A stretch of DNA of 5,829 bases from Corallococcus sp. (GCA_023663205.1 JAMPHX010000050.1:3760-9588); one strand, 5' to 3'. Shown: positions 1-5,824, counted from the stretch's first letter. A program made the numbers and translations. The notes: generated by a model not told the origin, from the sequence alone.

Positions 1-140
1 AGCGTTTCCAGCCAAGCCATACCGAAGGAAATCCAATTTACGAAATTGAAATTGAATATACCTACAACAAGCCAGTTAAGCGCGCCGATAATGGTAAGAA
101 TAAGCGCAATTACCGAAAATACGTTGAAAGTTTTTTTCAA
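1..140 (-). CDS. DUF378-family small membrane protein, N-terminal part (runs off left edge)
   Basis: The minus strand encodes 46 complete codons before the window ends. The start is a TTG (140-138) that gives an N-terminus beginning MKKTFNVFSV. Residues 7-29 form one hydrophobic segment containing the pattern LILTIIGALNWLVVGIF. The I-I-G-A-L-N-W run followed by V-G-I-F-N-F is the hallmark of the DUF378 (YuzA-like) family, which are proteins of roughly 60-90 residues with two membrane helices and no established function. The second helix and the stop lie outside the window. TTG was chosen because it lies 9 bases from a GGAGG. The nearer ATG (145-143) is only 4 bases from it and opens a two-codon frame (ATG TTT TGA). 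The gene diverges from queT and shares its upstream region. Family membership is by recognition of the motif, and the role is unknown. Confidence 0.8.
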   Translation of the reverse strand, partial: MKKTFNVFSVIALILTIIGALNWLVVGIFNFNFVNWISFGMAWLET

Positions 141-149
141 AACATTCGC

Positions 150-154
150 CCTCC
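150..154 (-). promoter_or_regulatory. Ribosome binding site deciding a TTG start for the DUF378 gene
   Basis: GGAGG, within AAGGAGGG on the minus strand, lies 9 bases before the TTG at 140. It is only 4 bases before an ATG at 145, which is closed by a TGA at the third codon. The stop of that two-codon frame overlaps the TTG. The spacing and the open frame both favour TTG as the start. Confidence 0.75.
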
Positions 155-170
155 TTTTTTTACTACGCTT

Positions 171-176
171 AGTATA
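171..176 (-). promoter_or_regulatory. Possible -10 element for the DUF378 gene
   Basis: TATACT on the minus strand, 5 of 6 to the TATAAT consensus, would place a transcription start near 164 and give a leader of about 24 bases before the TTG start. No convincing -35 is found at 16-18 bases upstream; the best is TGCATA. The site is therefore tentative. Confidence 0.35.
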
Positions 177-203
177 AACCGTTAAATGCAAATTATGCAC
201 GGC

Positions 204-217
204 ATTTTACGCAAAAT
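204..217. repeat. Short inverted repeat between the two divergent genes
   Basis: ATTTT and AAAAT arms (204-208 and 213-217) flank the four bases ACGC. The element sits between the -10 of the DUF378 gene and the -35 of queT, a position where an operator could act on either. It is AT-rich and only 5 bp per arm, so it may be chance. Confidence 0.25.
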
Positions 218-243
218 ATAACTTTGACGTACGGCAAAATTTA

Positions 244-272
244 TTGCGCCTGTCCGATATAAGTGATATAAT
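244..272 (+). promoter_or_regulatory. Extended -10 promoter of the queT riboswitch leader
   Basis: A perfect TATAAT at 267-272 is preceded by TGA (264-266), giving the extended -10 pattern TGnTATAAT. A partial -35, TTGCGC, lies at 244-249 with an exact 17-base spacer. The weak -35 is typical of extended -10 promoters. Transcription would start about 279-281, so the riboswitch and queT lie in one leader transcript of about 130 bases before the ATG. No other good promoter is seen between here and the aptamer. Confidence 0.7.
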
Positions 273-280
273 ATATACTG

Positions 281-300
281 AGTTTGCACTGTTGCAAACT
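281..300 (+). other. Hairpin at the predicted 5' end of the queT leader RNA
   Basis: AGTTTGC (281-287) pairs perfectly over 7 bp with GCAAACT (294-300) around a six-base loop. The stem begins within a base or two of the predicted transcription start. It is separate from the preQ1 aptamer downstream and has no U-tract, so it is not a terminator. A role in RNA stability or as a protein-binding site is possible but is inference. Confidence 0.5.
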
Positions 301-326
301 GGCAATGCGACGCAGGGCAGCGGCGC

Positions 327-363
327 AGGTGGTAGTAGAACACCCACCTTTACAAAAAACTAC
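327..363 (+). promoter_or_regulatory. preQ1-I riboswitch aptamer
   Basis: This is a compact H-type pseudoknot of the preQ1-I class. P1 pairs AGGTGG (327-332) with CCACCT (344-349). The loop ends in ACAC (340-343), matching the conserved loop end before P1, with C343 in the position of the cytosine that pairs with preQ1. An A-rich tail, AAAAAA (354-359), is followed by CTAC (360-363), which can pair with GTAG (335-338) in the loop to form P2. The conserved AAAAAACTA tail and the ACACCC junction are diagnostic. The downstream gene is a QueT transporter, the expected target. Binding of preQ1 normally shuts off expression. The Shine-Dalgarno starts three bases after P2 and no terminator follows, which suggests control of translation. 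Confidence 0.88.
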
Positions 364-365
364 AC

Positions 366-370
366 GGAGG
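366..370 (+). promoter_or_regulatory. Shine-Dalgarno of queT, adjacent to the riboswitch pseudoknot
   Basis: GGAGG begins three bases after the P2 strand of the preQ1 aptamer, so a folded, ligand-bound pseudoknot could block 30S access. It is 38 bases before the ATG at 409 but only 11 bases before an in-frame TTG at 382-384. No other Shine-Dalgarno-like sequence precedes the ATG; the bases just upstream are A-rich. This site makes the start of queT ambiguous. Confidence 0.65.
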
Positions 371-371
371 C

Positions 372-397
372 GCGTTGCGTTTTGCCCGCCGCAACGC
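372..397 (+). other. Stem-loop between the queT Shine-Dalgarno and ATG
   Basis: GCGTTGCG (372-379) pairs perfectly over 8 bp with CGCAACGC (390-397) around a ten-base loop. It is followed by AAAAAA rather than a U-tract, so it is not an intrinsic terminator on the plus strand. If folded, it would bring the Shine-Dalgarno to an effective 12 bases from the ATG at 409. The in-frame TTG (382-384) lies inside the loop. An alternative 4-bp pairing, GGCG (369-372) with CGCC (387-390), would capture the end of the Shine-Dalgarno. It is probably part of the expression platform, which is an inference. Confidence 0.6.
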
Positions 398-408
398 AAA
401 AAATCAAA

Positions 409-942
409 ATGAAACTGAATGTAACCAAGGCAATCTGCGTAAATGCGGTTGTAGCGGCACTGTACATAGTGTTTACAATGCCGTTCGGCACTATTTCCAC
501 ATCGTCGGGTTTGCAATTCCGTCCTGCGGAAGCGTTGACGATACTGCCCGCGCTGTTCCCTTATGTGACGGTGGGATTGACAATCGGCTGCGCCGTTTCC
601 AACATAGTATCGGCATTCGGCGTGCTGGATGTGATACTCGGTTCGCTGACCACGCTTATTGCAGGAATACTAACTTCCCTAAAACCTTTCCGCAAGTTTT
701 ACCTTGCACCTATACCGCCCGTAGTGCTGAATGCGCTTATATTGCCTGCCGTATGGATTCTTGCCGGCGGCGAGGCAGGCTGGACGGTTTACGGAATCAA
801 CTGCGCAAGTCTGCTGCTTACGCAAGGCGTAGTTATTTTCGGATTGGGAATACCGCTGTATTTCTTTGCCGACAAAAAACTCAAACCGCTGCTATCGCTC
901 GATACGGAATACAAAGAACGCAAAAACAACGAAAACAAATAA
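409..942 (+). CDS. queT: QueT-family queuosine precursor transporter (ECF S-component)
   Basis: This 177-residue integral membrane protein resembles the QueT family, the substrate-binding S-components of energy-coupling factor importers for queuosine precursors such as preQ1. It would work in the cell membrane with a shared EcfA/EcfA'/EcfT module, which is not encoded here. Family marks are LQFRPAEALTILPALF (35-50), DVILGSLTTLIAG (74-86) and APIPPVVLNALILP (100-113). About five hydrophobic segments fall near 9-24, 42-62, 64-88, 100-120 and 130-153. Helix 1 carries an AxxxA pattern (A13-A17), the type of motif S-components use to contact EcfT. The tail from 155 is charged and lysine-rich. ATG 409 gives the usual short N-terminus before helix 1. 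TTG 382 would add nine residues and sits better relative to GGAGG. The preQ1-I riboswitch upstream independently supports the function. Confidence 0.87.
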   Translation: MKLNVTKAICVNAVVAALYIVFTMPFGTISTSSGLQFRPAEALTILPALFPYVTVGLTIGCAVSNIVSAFGVLDVILGSLTTLIAGILTSLKPFRKFYLAPIPPVVLNALILPAVWILAGGEAGWTVYGINCASLLLTQGVVIFGLGIPLYFFADKKLKPLLSLDTEYKERKNNENK

Positions 943-1018
943 ACTACCGACAAAGTTAAGATTACCGAGTTAGACGGCGGTTTGAAACGCAATAACAACA
1001 AAAATCAATAGTTAACGG

Positions 1019-1054
1019 CAAAACGTCTCCCGAAAATTTTCGGGAGACGTTTTG
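1019..1054. terminator. Bidirectional intrinsic terminator between queT and parC
   Basis: This is a perfect 36-base palindrome centred between 1036 and 1037, with arms CAAAACGTCTCCCGAAAA and the exact complement. The GC-rich core (CGTCTCCCG with CGGGAGACG) is flanked by an A-run on one side and a T-run on the other. The plus-strand RNA therefore ends in UUUUG after the stem, and so does the minus-strand RNA. It lies 76 bases after the queT stop and 128 bases after the parC stop, between the two converging units. Confidence 0.88.
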
Positions 1055-1095
1055 TATACGGCAGCAATTTACTTACCATTAGGTTTTTACAACAA

Positions 1096-1122
1096 GCGGC
1101 ACAGTCCTTTGAACTGCGCCGC
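1096..1122 (-). other. Imperfect hairpin downstream of parC
   Basis: GCGGC (1096-1100) pairs with GCCGC (1118-1122) and CAGT (1102-1105) with ACTG (1113-1116). One A-C mismatch separates the two helices, and the loop has seven bases. It sits 60 bases past the parC stop. On the minus strand it is followed by TTGTTGT, a poor U-tract, so it could be a weak terminator or a 3'-end stabilising structure ahead of the strong palindrome. The rest of the 240-base gap between queT and parC shows no gene. Confidence 0.4.
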
Positions 1123-1182
1123 CTTTCAAATTGTTAATATTTAGTTGAAAGCCGTTGTCACCGTCGCGTCGACTTTACAATG

Positions 1183-3702
1183 TTACTTTTTCTTTTTGAC
1201 GGATTTTTCTCTGAATACATCGGGACGCGCTTTGAAATACACCACGCGTTCCACGCTTATCGAACCGCGTTTGCCTGCGGGAAGTTTGCCTTTGGTATTT
1301 TTGCCTTCCTTACCGATAGACATACAGTTTACGACAAGCGTATTGGCTTTATCGTATACCGCAACGCTGTATTCTTCGCCGTTTACGTAACTTGCGTGAA
1401 TAATAAACGAACCGTTTATATTGCTGAACTCTATGCCCTTTGCTCCCTTGCAGTTACGCGCGTGACGCGTAATTTCCGCAATGGGCAGGCGTTTGCAATA
1501 GCCTTTGTTTGTTACCATAAGCATCTCGCCCTTATCGGCGGAATCCACCTGTCCCGCAAATACAACGTACTCCTCGTCGGTCAGCGTAATGCATCTGACG
1601 CCGCCGGCGACTCTGCCTTGAAGAGGTATTTCCTCCGTATTGAACTTGGTGCATCCGCCCTTGTTGGTAACGTAGAAAATCTGCGAACCCTTTTCGACGC
1701 TTTCCACACGGAACACTTCGTCGCCCTCTTTGCCTTTGTATCCTTGGAAAGCGCTTTTGAGCAGAAGATAATCTTTCCACTCCGAACGCTTAACCATTCC
1801 CTGACGGGTATAGAACAGCAATTCGCCGTCGGGCATTTCGTTTTGCGACATCGCATATACGGCAACGGGAATCTCGCCGCTTTGCGTATCCGCAAATATT
1901 TCGGAAAGCAGCATACCCTGTTCGCGGTATTTGGCTTCGGGCAGACTCAATACGTCTGTTTGGAAGCAGTTGCCGTAGTTGGTAAAGAACATAACCTTGG
2001 CGTCTGTCATCGTATCCACCGCGTCGGTATACACCGAATACAGCGGCGCACCCACGACGTCCTTGCTTGACATATTGTAGTTTTTGATAGGAATACGCTT
2101 TATCGTGTCATCCACCGCCAATGTAACCACCACGTTTTCAACGGGTTTTTCGTCGGTTTCGTTGGGTATGGCAATTTCCTCGGAACTACCTGTCATTTCG
2201 CTGCGCCTTGCTGCTTTGTAGGAGCGTTTGATTCCCGCAAGTTCCTGCTTAATCAAATTCATCTGTTCCTTCTTGGAATTGATAATAACAAGCAGCCGAG
2301 AAATTGTATTTTCAAGTTCTTTGAGTTCGGAAATAAGTTTACTTGTTTCCAATTTGGTAATACGCGCAAGACGCAAATCCAATATTGCCTGCGCCTGTTT
2401 GTCCGACAAATCGAACCTTACGCGCAGTTTTTGTTTTGCGTCGGATGTGCTTGCGGCGTTTTTGATAATGGCTATTACTTCGTCGATATTTTGAACGGCA
2501 ATTACCAAACCCTTCAATATATGTTCTCTTGCGCGAGCCTCTTCCAGTTCAAATTTGCTGCGTTTGAGCACAACTTCTCGTTGATAACTTACGTAGTACG
2601 CTATTATATCGAGAAGCCCCATCAGTTGCGGTTTTCCGTCTGCAATGGCAACCATATTTATCGAAAAACTGCTTTCCAGCGACGTATACTTAAACAGCAC
2701 TTTGAGTATATCCTTGGGGTCGCAGTCCTTGCGCAGTTTGATTACCGCGCGCATACCTTCCTTGTCGCTTTCGTCTACGATTTCCGATATGCCTGCAAGC
2801 AAATCCTTCTTTTCGTCTTTGAGATTTGCTATCTTGATAAGCAATTCCGATTTGTTTACCTGATAGGGAAGTTCGGTAATTACTATGTTGCACCTGTCGT
2901 TGGGCGCCGCTTCGATGTGTATTTTGGAGCGAAGCAATATTCTGCCCTTGCCTGTTTCGTACGCCTGTTTGAGTCCTTCGCCTGCAATCACGTATCCGCC
3001 CGTCGGGAAATCGGGACCTTTGATTATTTTCATCATAGATTGCAAACTTATGTTTTTGTTGTCTATGTACGCCGTAACGCCGTCTATCACTTCCGACAGA
3101 TTGTGCGGCGGTATATTAGTGGCAAGTCCTACGGCAATGCCGCTTGCGCCGTTGACGAGCAAATTGGGGTAACGCCCCGGAAGCATATCCGGTTCGCGCG
3201 TGGTATCGTCAAAGTTTCTTGACCAACGCACAGTGTCCTTTTCGATGTCGCGCAGAAGTTCCAATGCAATGGGAGCAAGACGCGCTTCGGTGTAACGCAT
3301 AGCCGCCGCACTGTCGCCGTCCACGTTGCCGAAGTTGCCCTGTCCCTGAATAAGCGGGACGCTCATCGCAAACGGCTGAGCCATACGAACCATTGCGTCG
3401 TATATGGAGGAATCTCCGTGAGGGTGGTATCTGCCCATACAGTCGCCGACTATACGCGCCGACTTACGGAAGCCCTTGTCCGGAGTGACGCCCTGCTCGT
3501 ACATAGAATACAGTATGCGCCGCTGAACGGGTTTCAAACCGTCCTCTACGCGCGGAAGCGCTCTGTCAAGTATTACGTGTTCGGCGTACGGCAGCATGGA
3601 ATTGTGTAGCACCTTTTCCATACACTGAGTGATAAGATTACTGCCGTCCTCCAATTTTTCCGTTTCTTTGCCGTCAATTTCAAATATATCAACTTGTTTC
3701 AT
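1183..3702 (-). CDS. parC: DNA topoisomerase IV subunit A (ParC; GyrA-like type IIA topoisomerase)
   Basis: This 839-residue protein is the breakage-reunion subunit, which with ParE cuts both strands of one duplex and passes another through to decatenate and relax chromosomes. The winged-helix/tower region has LPRVEDGLKPVQRRILYSM (49-67), the quinolone-region motif HPHGDSSIYD (93-102), and AAAMRYTEAR with active-site Tyr137. NGASGIA (184-190) carries Ile189, matching the isoleucine that wedges into DNA. A coiled-coil region spans about 370-500. The C-terminal beta-pinwheel (about 520-825) has blade motifs such as QGRVAGGVRCI (695-705). The first blade lacks the QRRGGKG GyrA box, having instead a region around NMSSKDVVGAP (543-553), which argues for ParC rather than GyrA. 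Length fits ParC (about 800). The tail ends in four lysines. ATG 3702 is preceded by AAGGAG with 10-base spacing. It follows parE by 18 bases. An alternative name is GyrA. Confidence 0.88.
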   Translation of the reverse strand: MKQVDIFEIDGKETEKLEDGSNLITQCMEKVLHNSMLPYAEHVILDRALPRVEDGLKPVQRRILYSMYEQGVTPDKGFRKSARIVGDCMGRYHPHGDSSIYDAMVRMAQPFAMSVPLIQGQGNFGNVDGDSAAAMRYTEARLAPIALELLRDIEKDTVRWSRNFDDTTREPDMLPGRYPNLLVNGASGIAVGLATNIPPHNLSEVIDGVTAYIDNKNISLQSMMKIIKGPDFPTGGYVIAGEGLKQAYETGKGRILLRSKIHIEAAPNDRCNIVITELPYQVNKSELLIKIANLKDEKKDLLAGISEIVDESDKEGMRAVIKLRKDCDPKDILKVLFKYTSLESSFSINMVAIADGKPQLMGLLDIIAYYVSYQREVVLKRSKFELEEARAREHILKGLVIAVQNIDEVIAIIKNAASTSDAKQKLRVRFDLSDKQAQAILDLRLARITKLETSKLISELKELENTISRLLVIINSKKEQMNLIKQELAGIKRSYKAARRSEMTGSSEEIAIPNETDEKPVENVVVTLAVDDTIKRIPIKNYNMSSKDVVGAPLYSVYTDAVDTMTDAKVMFFTNYGNCFQTDVLSLPEAKYREQGMLLSEIFADTQSGEIPVAVYAMSQNEMPDGELLFYTRQGMVKRSEWKDYLLLKSAFQGYKGKEGDEVFRVESVEKGSQIFYVTNKGGCTKFNTEEIPLQGRVAGGVRCITLTDEEYVVFAGQVDSADKGEMLMVTNKGYCKRLPIAEITRHARNCKGAKGIEFSNINGSFIIHASYVNGEEYSVAVYDKANTLVVNCMSIGKEGKNTKGKLPAGKRGSISVERVVYFKARPDVFREKSVKKKK

Positions 3703-3712
3703 CTACCGTTTA

Positions 3713-3718
3713 CTCCTT
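3713..3718 (-). promoter_or_regulatory. Ribosome binding site of parC in the 18-base parE-parC gap
   Basis: AAGGAG lies 10 bases before the parC ATG and 2 bases after the parE stop codon (TAA, 3723-3721). The whole gap is only long enough for this site, so the two genes are almost certainly on one mRNA with coupled translation giving matched subunit amounts. Confidence 0.85.
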
Positions 3719-3720
3719 CG

Positions 3721-5685
3721 TTATACCAATTCTTCAAACAGCGAATCGTTATCTTTGTTGAAATCGGCATTATCGGTAATATACTGTTTGCGTGCTTCTA
3801 TCTGGTCGCCCATAAGCGTAGTAACCATACGCTCGACTTCGCTGAAATTGTCGATGGTAACACGCATAAGCGTGCGCGTTTCGGGGTTCATCGTAGTTTC
3901 CCACAACTGTTCGGCGTTCATTTCGCCCAAACCTTTGTAGCGCTGCAATTCGTAACCTCTGCCGAATTCCTGCACGACTTCTTTGAGTTCGTAATCGTCG
4001 TAGGCGTACCTTACTTTGTCCTTCTTGGAAACCTTGTACAGCGGAGGCATACCTATGTACACGTGCCCTTCGGTGATAAGTTCCTTCATATACCGGAAAA
4101 AGAAAGTAAGCAGTATCGCGCGTATGTGCGCGCCGTCTTGGTCGGCGTCGGAAAGAATGATTATTTTGTCGTATTTGAGGTCGTCAATGTTGAAGTCTTC
4201 TTCGCCTATACCCGTATCGAGCGCGGAAATAAGCGAACGGATTTCGTCGTTTGCCAGCACTTGGTCAATGCGTTTGCGCTCGGCGTTAAGCGGTTTGCCT
4301 TTTAGCGGAAGTATCGCCTGAAACCGTCTGTTGCGCCCCTCTTTGGCACTGCCGCCCGCACTGTCGCCCTCGACGATAAACAGTTCGTTTTTCTTGGCGT
4401 CCTTGCCCGTGCAACTTGCAAGTTTGCCCACCAATGTGGAATTGAATATGCTGTTCTTTTGGCGGGTAACTTCCTTGGCGTGACGCGCCGCTTCCCTGAC
4501 CTTTGCCGATTGAATGGATTTTTTGATGATTACTTCGGCTGTTTGCGGGTCGGCGGCAAGCAACTTGGTAAAGGCTTCCGTAGCCAACGCTTCGCAAGCG
4601 GCTTTTGCCTCTATGTTACCCAGTTTTGTTTTGGTCTGTCCTTCAAACTGCACGTTTGCCATCTTGATTGCAAGCACCGCGGTAATGCCTTCGCGGAAGT
4701 CCTCTCCCAAAAGGTTGTCGTCTTTTGCCTTCAAAAAGCCTTTGCTGCGCGCGTAATCGTTAAAAACTTTGGTCATTGCGCTTTTGAAGCCGGTTTCGTG
4801 CATTCCGCCTTCCGCCGTCGGAATATTGTTTACGTACGATATGAAGTTTTCCGTGTAGTTGCTTGTGTACTGAAAAGCAAAGTCCATTGCAAGCACGTCG
4901 TTTGAACCGTTCCAGCACAGCGGGCTTATGTGCAAAGGCGCTTTGTTTTCGTTCAGATACATTACAAAGTCTTTGAGTCCGCCGTCAAACCTGTACACGG
5001 CGTGGAGCGCCATACCGTCCTCGTCGCCTGCGCGTTCGTCGGTAATTTCAAACTCTATGCCTTTATTCAAAAACGCCAACTCGCGTATGCGCCGCGAAAT
5101 GGTTTCGTAATCCATCTGTATATGCTTAAATACTCTGGCGTCGGCAAGGAAAGTGACCGTCGTGCCGTGTTCTTCCGTTTTGCCCAACTTCTCCAAAGGA
5201 CCGATGGGAATACCGCTCAATATCTTGCCCGTTTCGTTAGGCACGCTGTGGAACTTCTGCTCGTACAAATATCCGTTTTTGGCGACTTCGACGGTGAGCC
5301 ACTCCGAAAGAGCGTTTGTTACCGACGCGCCTACGCCGTGCAATCCGCCCGAATAGGCGTAATTGTCGTTGTTGAATTTGCCACCTGCGTGAAGTTGCGT
5401 AAATACTACTTCCACGCCGCTTATTTTAAGTTGAGGGTGAATATCTACCGGTATGCCTCTGCCGTTGTCCTTGACGGTAACGCTGTTGTCTTGATGCAAA
5501 GTAATCTGTACTTTGTCGGCAAATCCGTTGGTTGCTTCGTCGACGGCATTGTCTACAATCTCCCAAAGTAAATGGTGAAGCCCCTTGTTGCCTGTGGTGC
5601 CAATGTACATACCGGGACGCATACGTACCGCGTCCAACCCTTCCAATACCTGTATGTCTTTTGCTTCGTATGAGGTGTTTTTCAA
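3721..5685 (-). CDS. parE: DNA topoisomerase IV subunit B (ParE; GyrB-like)
   Basis: This 654-residue protein is the ATPase subunit that drives strand passage with ParC. The GHKL ATPase domain has EIVDNAVDEA (Glu42 the general base, Asn46 for magnesium), DNGRGIP (73-79) and SGGLHGVGAS (112-121). The transducer lysine lies in QTKTKLGN (350-357). The TOPRIM domain has EGDSAGG (439-445) and DADQDG (Asp513, Asp515, Asp517), the metal-binding acids. The C-terminal tail has QRYKGLGEMNAEQLWETTMN (581-600). Alanine 120 where GyrB usually has valine, MNPETRT rather than MDPESRT, and the absence of dnaN/recF/gyrB context favour ParE over GyrB. TTG 5685 is chosen because GGAGGA lies 8 bases upstream. 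It also makes the ATPase residue numbers equal those of E. coli GyrB. An upstream in-frame TTG at 5763 adds 26 unconserved basic residues and has no ribosome binding site. Confidence 0.89.
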   Translation of the reverse strand: MKNTSYEAKDIQVLEGLDAVRMRPGMYIGTTGNKGLHHLLWEIVDNAVDEATNGFADKVQITLHQDNSVTVKDNGRGIPVDIHPQLKISGVEVVFTQLHAGGKFNNDNYAYSGGLHGVGASVTNALSEWLTVEVAKNGYLYEQKFHSVPNETGKILSGIPIGPLEKLGKTEEHGTTVTFLADARVFKHIQMDYETISRRIRELAFLNKGIEFEITDERAGDEDGMALHAVYRFDGGLKDFVMYLNENKAPLHISPLCWNGSNDVLAMDFAFQYTSNYTENFISYVNNIPTAEGGMHETGFKSAMTKVFNDYARSKGFLKAKDDNLLGEDFREGITAVLAIKMANVQFEGQTKTKLGNIEAKAACEALATEAFTKLLAADPQTAEVIIKKSIQSAKVREAARHAKEVTRQKNSIFNSTLVGKLASCTGKDAKKNELFIVEGDSAGGSAKEGRNRRFQAILPLKGKPLNAERKRIDQVLANDEIRSLISALDTGIGEEDFNIDDLKYDKIIILSDADQDGAHIRAILLTFFFRYMKELITEGHVYIGMPPLYKVSKKDKVRYAYDDYELKEVVQEFGRGYELQRYKGLGEMNAEQLWETTMNPETRTLMRVTIDNFSEVERMVTTLMGDQIEARKQYITDNADFNKDNDSLFEELV

Positions 5686-5693
5686 AAGTAATT

Positions 5694-5699
5694 TCCTCC
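5694..5699 (-). promoter_or_regulatory. Ribosome binding site fixing the TTG start of parE
   Basis: GGAGGA on the minus strand is 8 bases before the TTG at 5685. No ATG or GTG start in this frame lies near it. The predicted protein then starts MKNTSYEAKDIQVLEGL, the usual short lead into the ATPase domain. Confidence 0.82.
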
Positions 5700-5713
5700 G
5701 ATTTGTATAACTG

Positions 5714-5746
5714 AAACGCTTGCGCCGTTTGCCTCGGACTTCCGAG
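5714..5746 (-). other. Two adjacent hairpins in the parE leader RNA
   Basis: On the minus strand CTCGG (5746-5742) pairs with CCGAG (5737-5733) around AAGT. Two bases later AAACG (5730-5726) pairs with CGTTT (5718-5714) around a seven-base loop. The second stem ends 14 bases before the parE Shine-Dalgarno. The TCCGA strand of the first stem can instead pair with TCGGA at 5757-5753 or with TCGGA at 5701-5697, which overlaps the Shine-Dalgarno. No U-tract follows, so they are not terminators. A regulatory role is inference and the stems are short. Confidence 0.35.
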
Positions 5747-5794
5747 ATACGCTCCGACAACAATATCGTTCGGCTTTTGCAAAAAAAGTCGTTT

Positions 5795-5824
5795 TTTACA
5801 AAAATACGGCGTTTGGAATATAAT
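5795..5824 (+). promoter_or_regulatory. Near-consensus promoter facing out of the window to the right
   Basis: TTTACA (5795-5800), 5 of 6 to TTGACA, and a perfect TATAAT (5819-5824) are separated by 18 bases. Transcription would start at about 5831, just outside. This implies a gene or RNA divergent from parE beyond the right edge. AT-rich sequence can mimic promoters, but both boxes and the spacing fit. Confidence 0.55.

Noticed and set aside
224..229. TTGACG as the -35 of queT
   Set aside because: It is 37 bases before the TATAAT and there is no -10 at 16-18 bases from it. TTGCGC at 244 has the correct spacing.
372..403. Hairpin 372-397 as an intrinsic terminator of the riboswitch
   Set aside because: The stem is followed by six A residues on the plus strand and has no U-tract, so termination is not supported.
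244..408. N-terminal extension of queT back to 244
   Set aside because: This stretch contains the promoter -10, the 5' hairpin and the preQ1 aptamer, and its translation has no resemblance to the transporter. The open frame is chance.
1180..2070. Long plus-strand open frame opposite the end of parC
   Set aside because: It lies fully antisense to a conserved gene, its product is aromatic- and histidine-rich without a recognisable domain, and no ribosome binding site was seen. It is a shadow frame.
2431..3222. 263-codon plus-strand frame opposite the middle of parC
   Set aside because: It is antisense to the conserved topoisomerase core and its composition is that of a complement frame (rich in F, Y, V, R, H).
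3721..5685. Assignment as DNA gyrase GyrB/GyrA
   Set aside because: Possible but less likely: ParE-type residues in the ATPase and C-terminal motifs, no QRRGGKG box in the partner, and no dnaA/dnaN/recF context in view.
5686..5763. Upstream TTG start at 5763 adding 26 residues to parE
   Set aside because: There is no Shine-Dalgarno before it, the added residues are not conserved in the family, and the strong GGAGGA at 5699-5694 would be inside the gene.
5781..5797. A7-GTCG-T6 inverted repeat as a terminator for the gene to the right
   Set aside because: The stem is purely A-T with a four-base loop and would be too weak. A promoter reading overlaps it and fits better.
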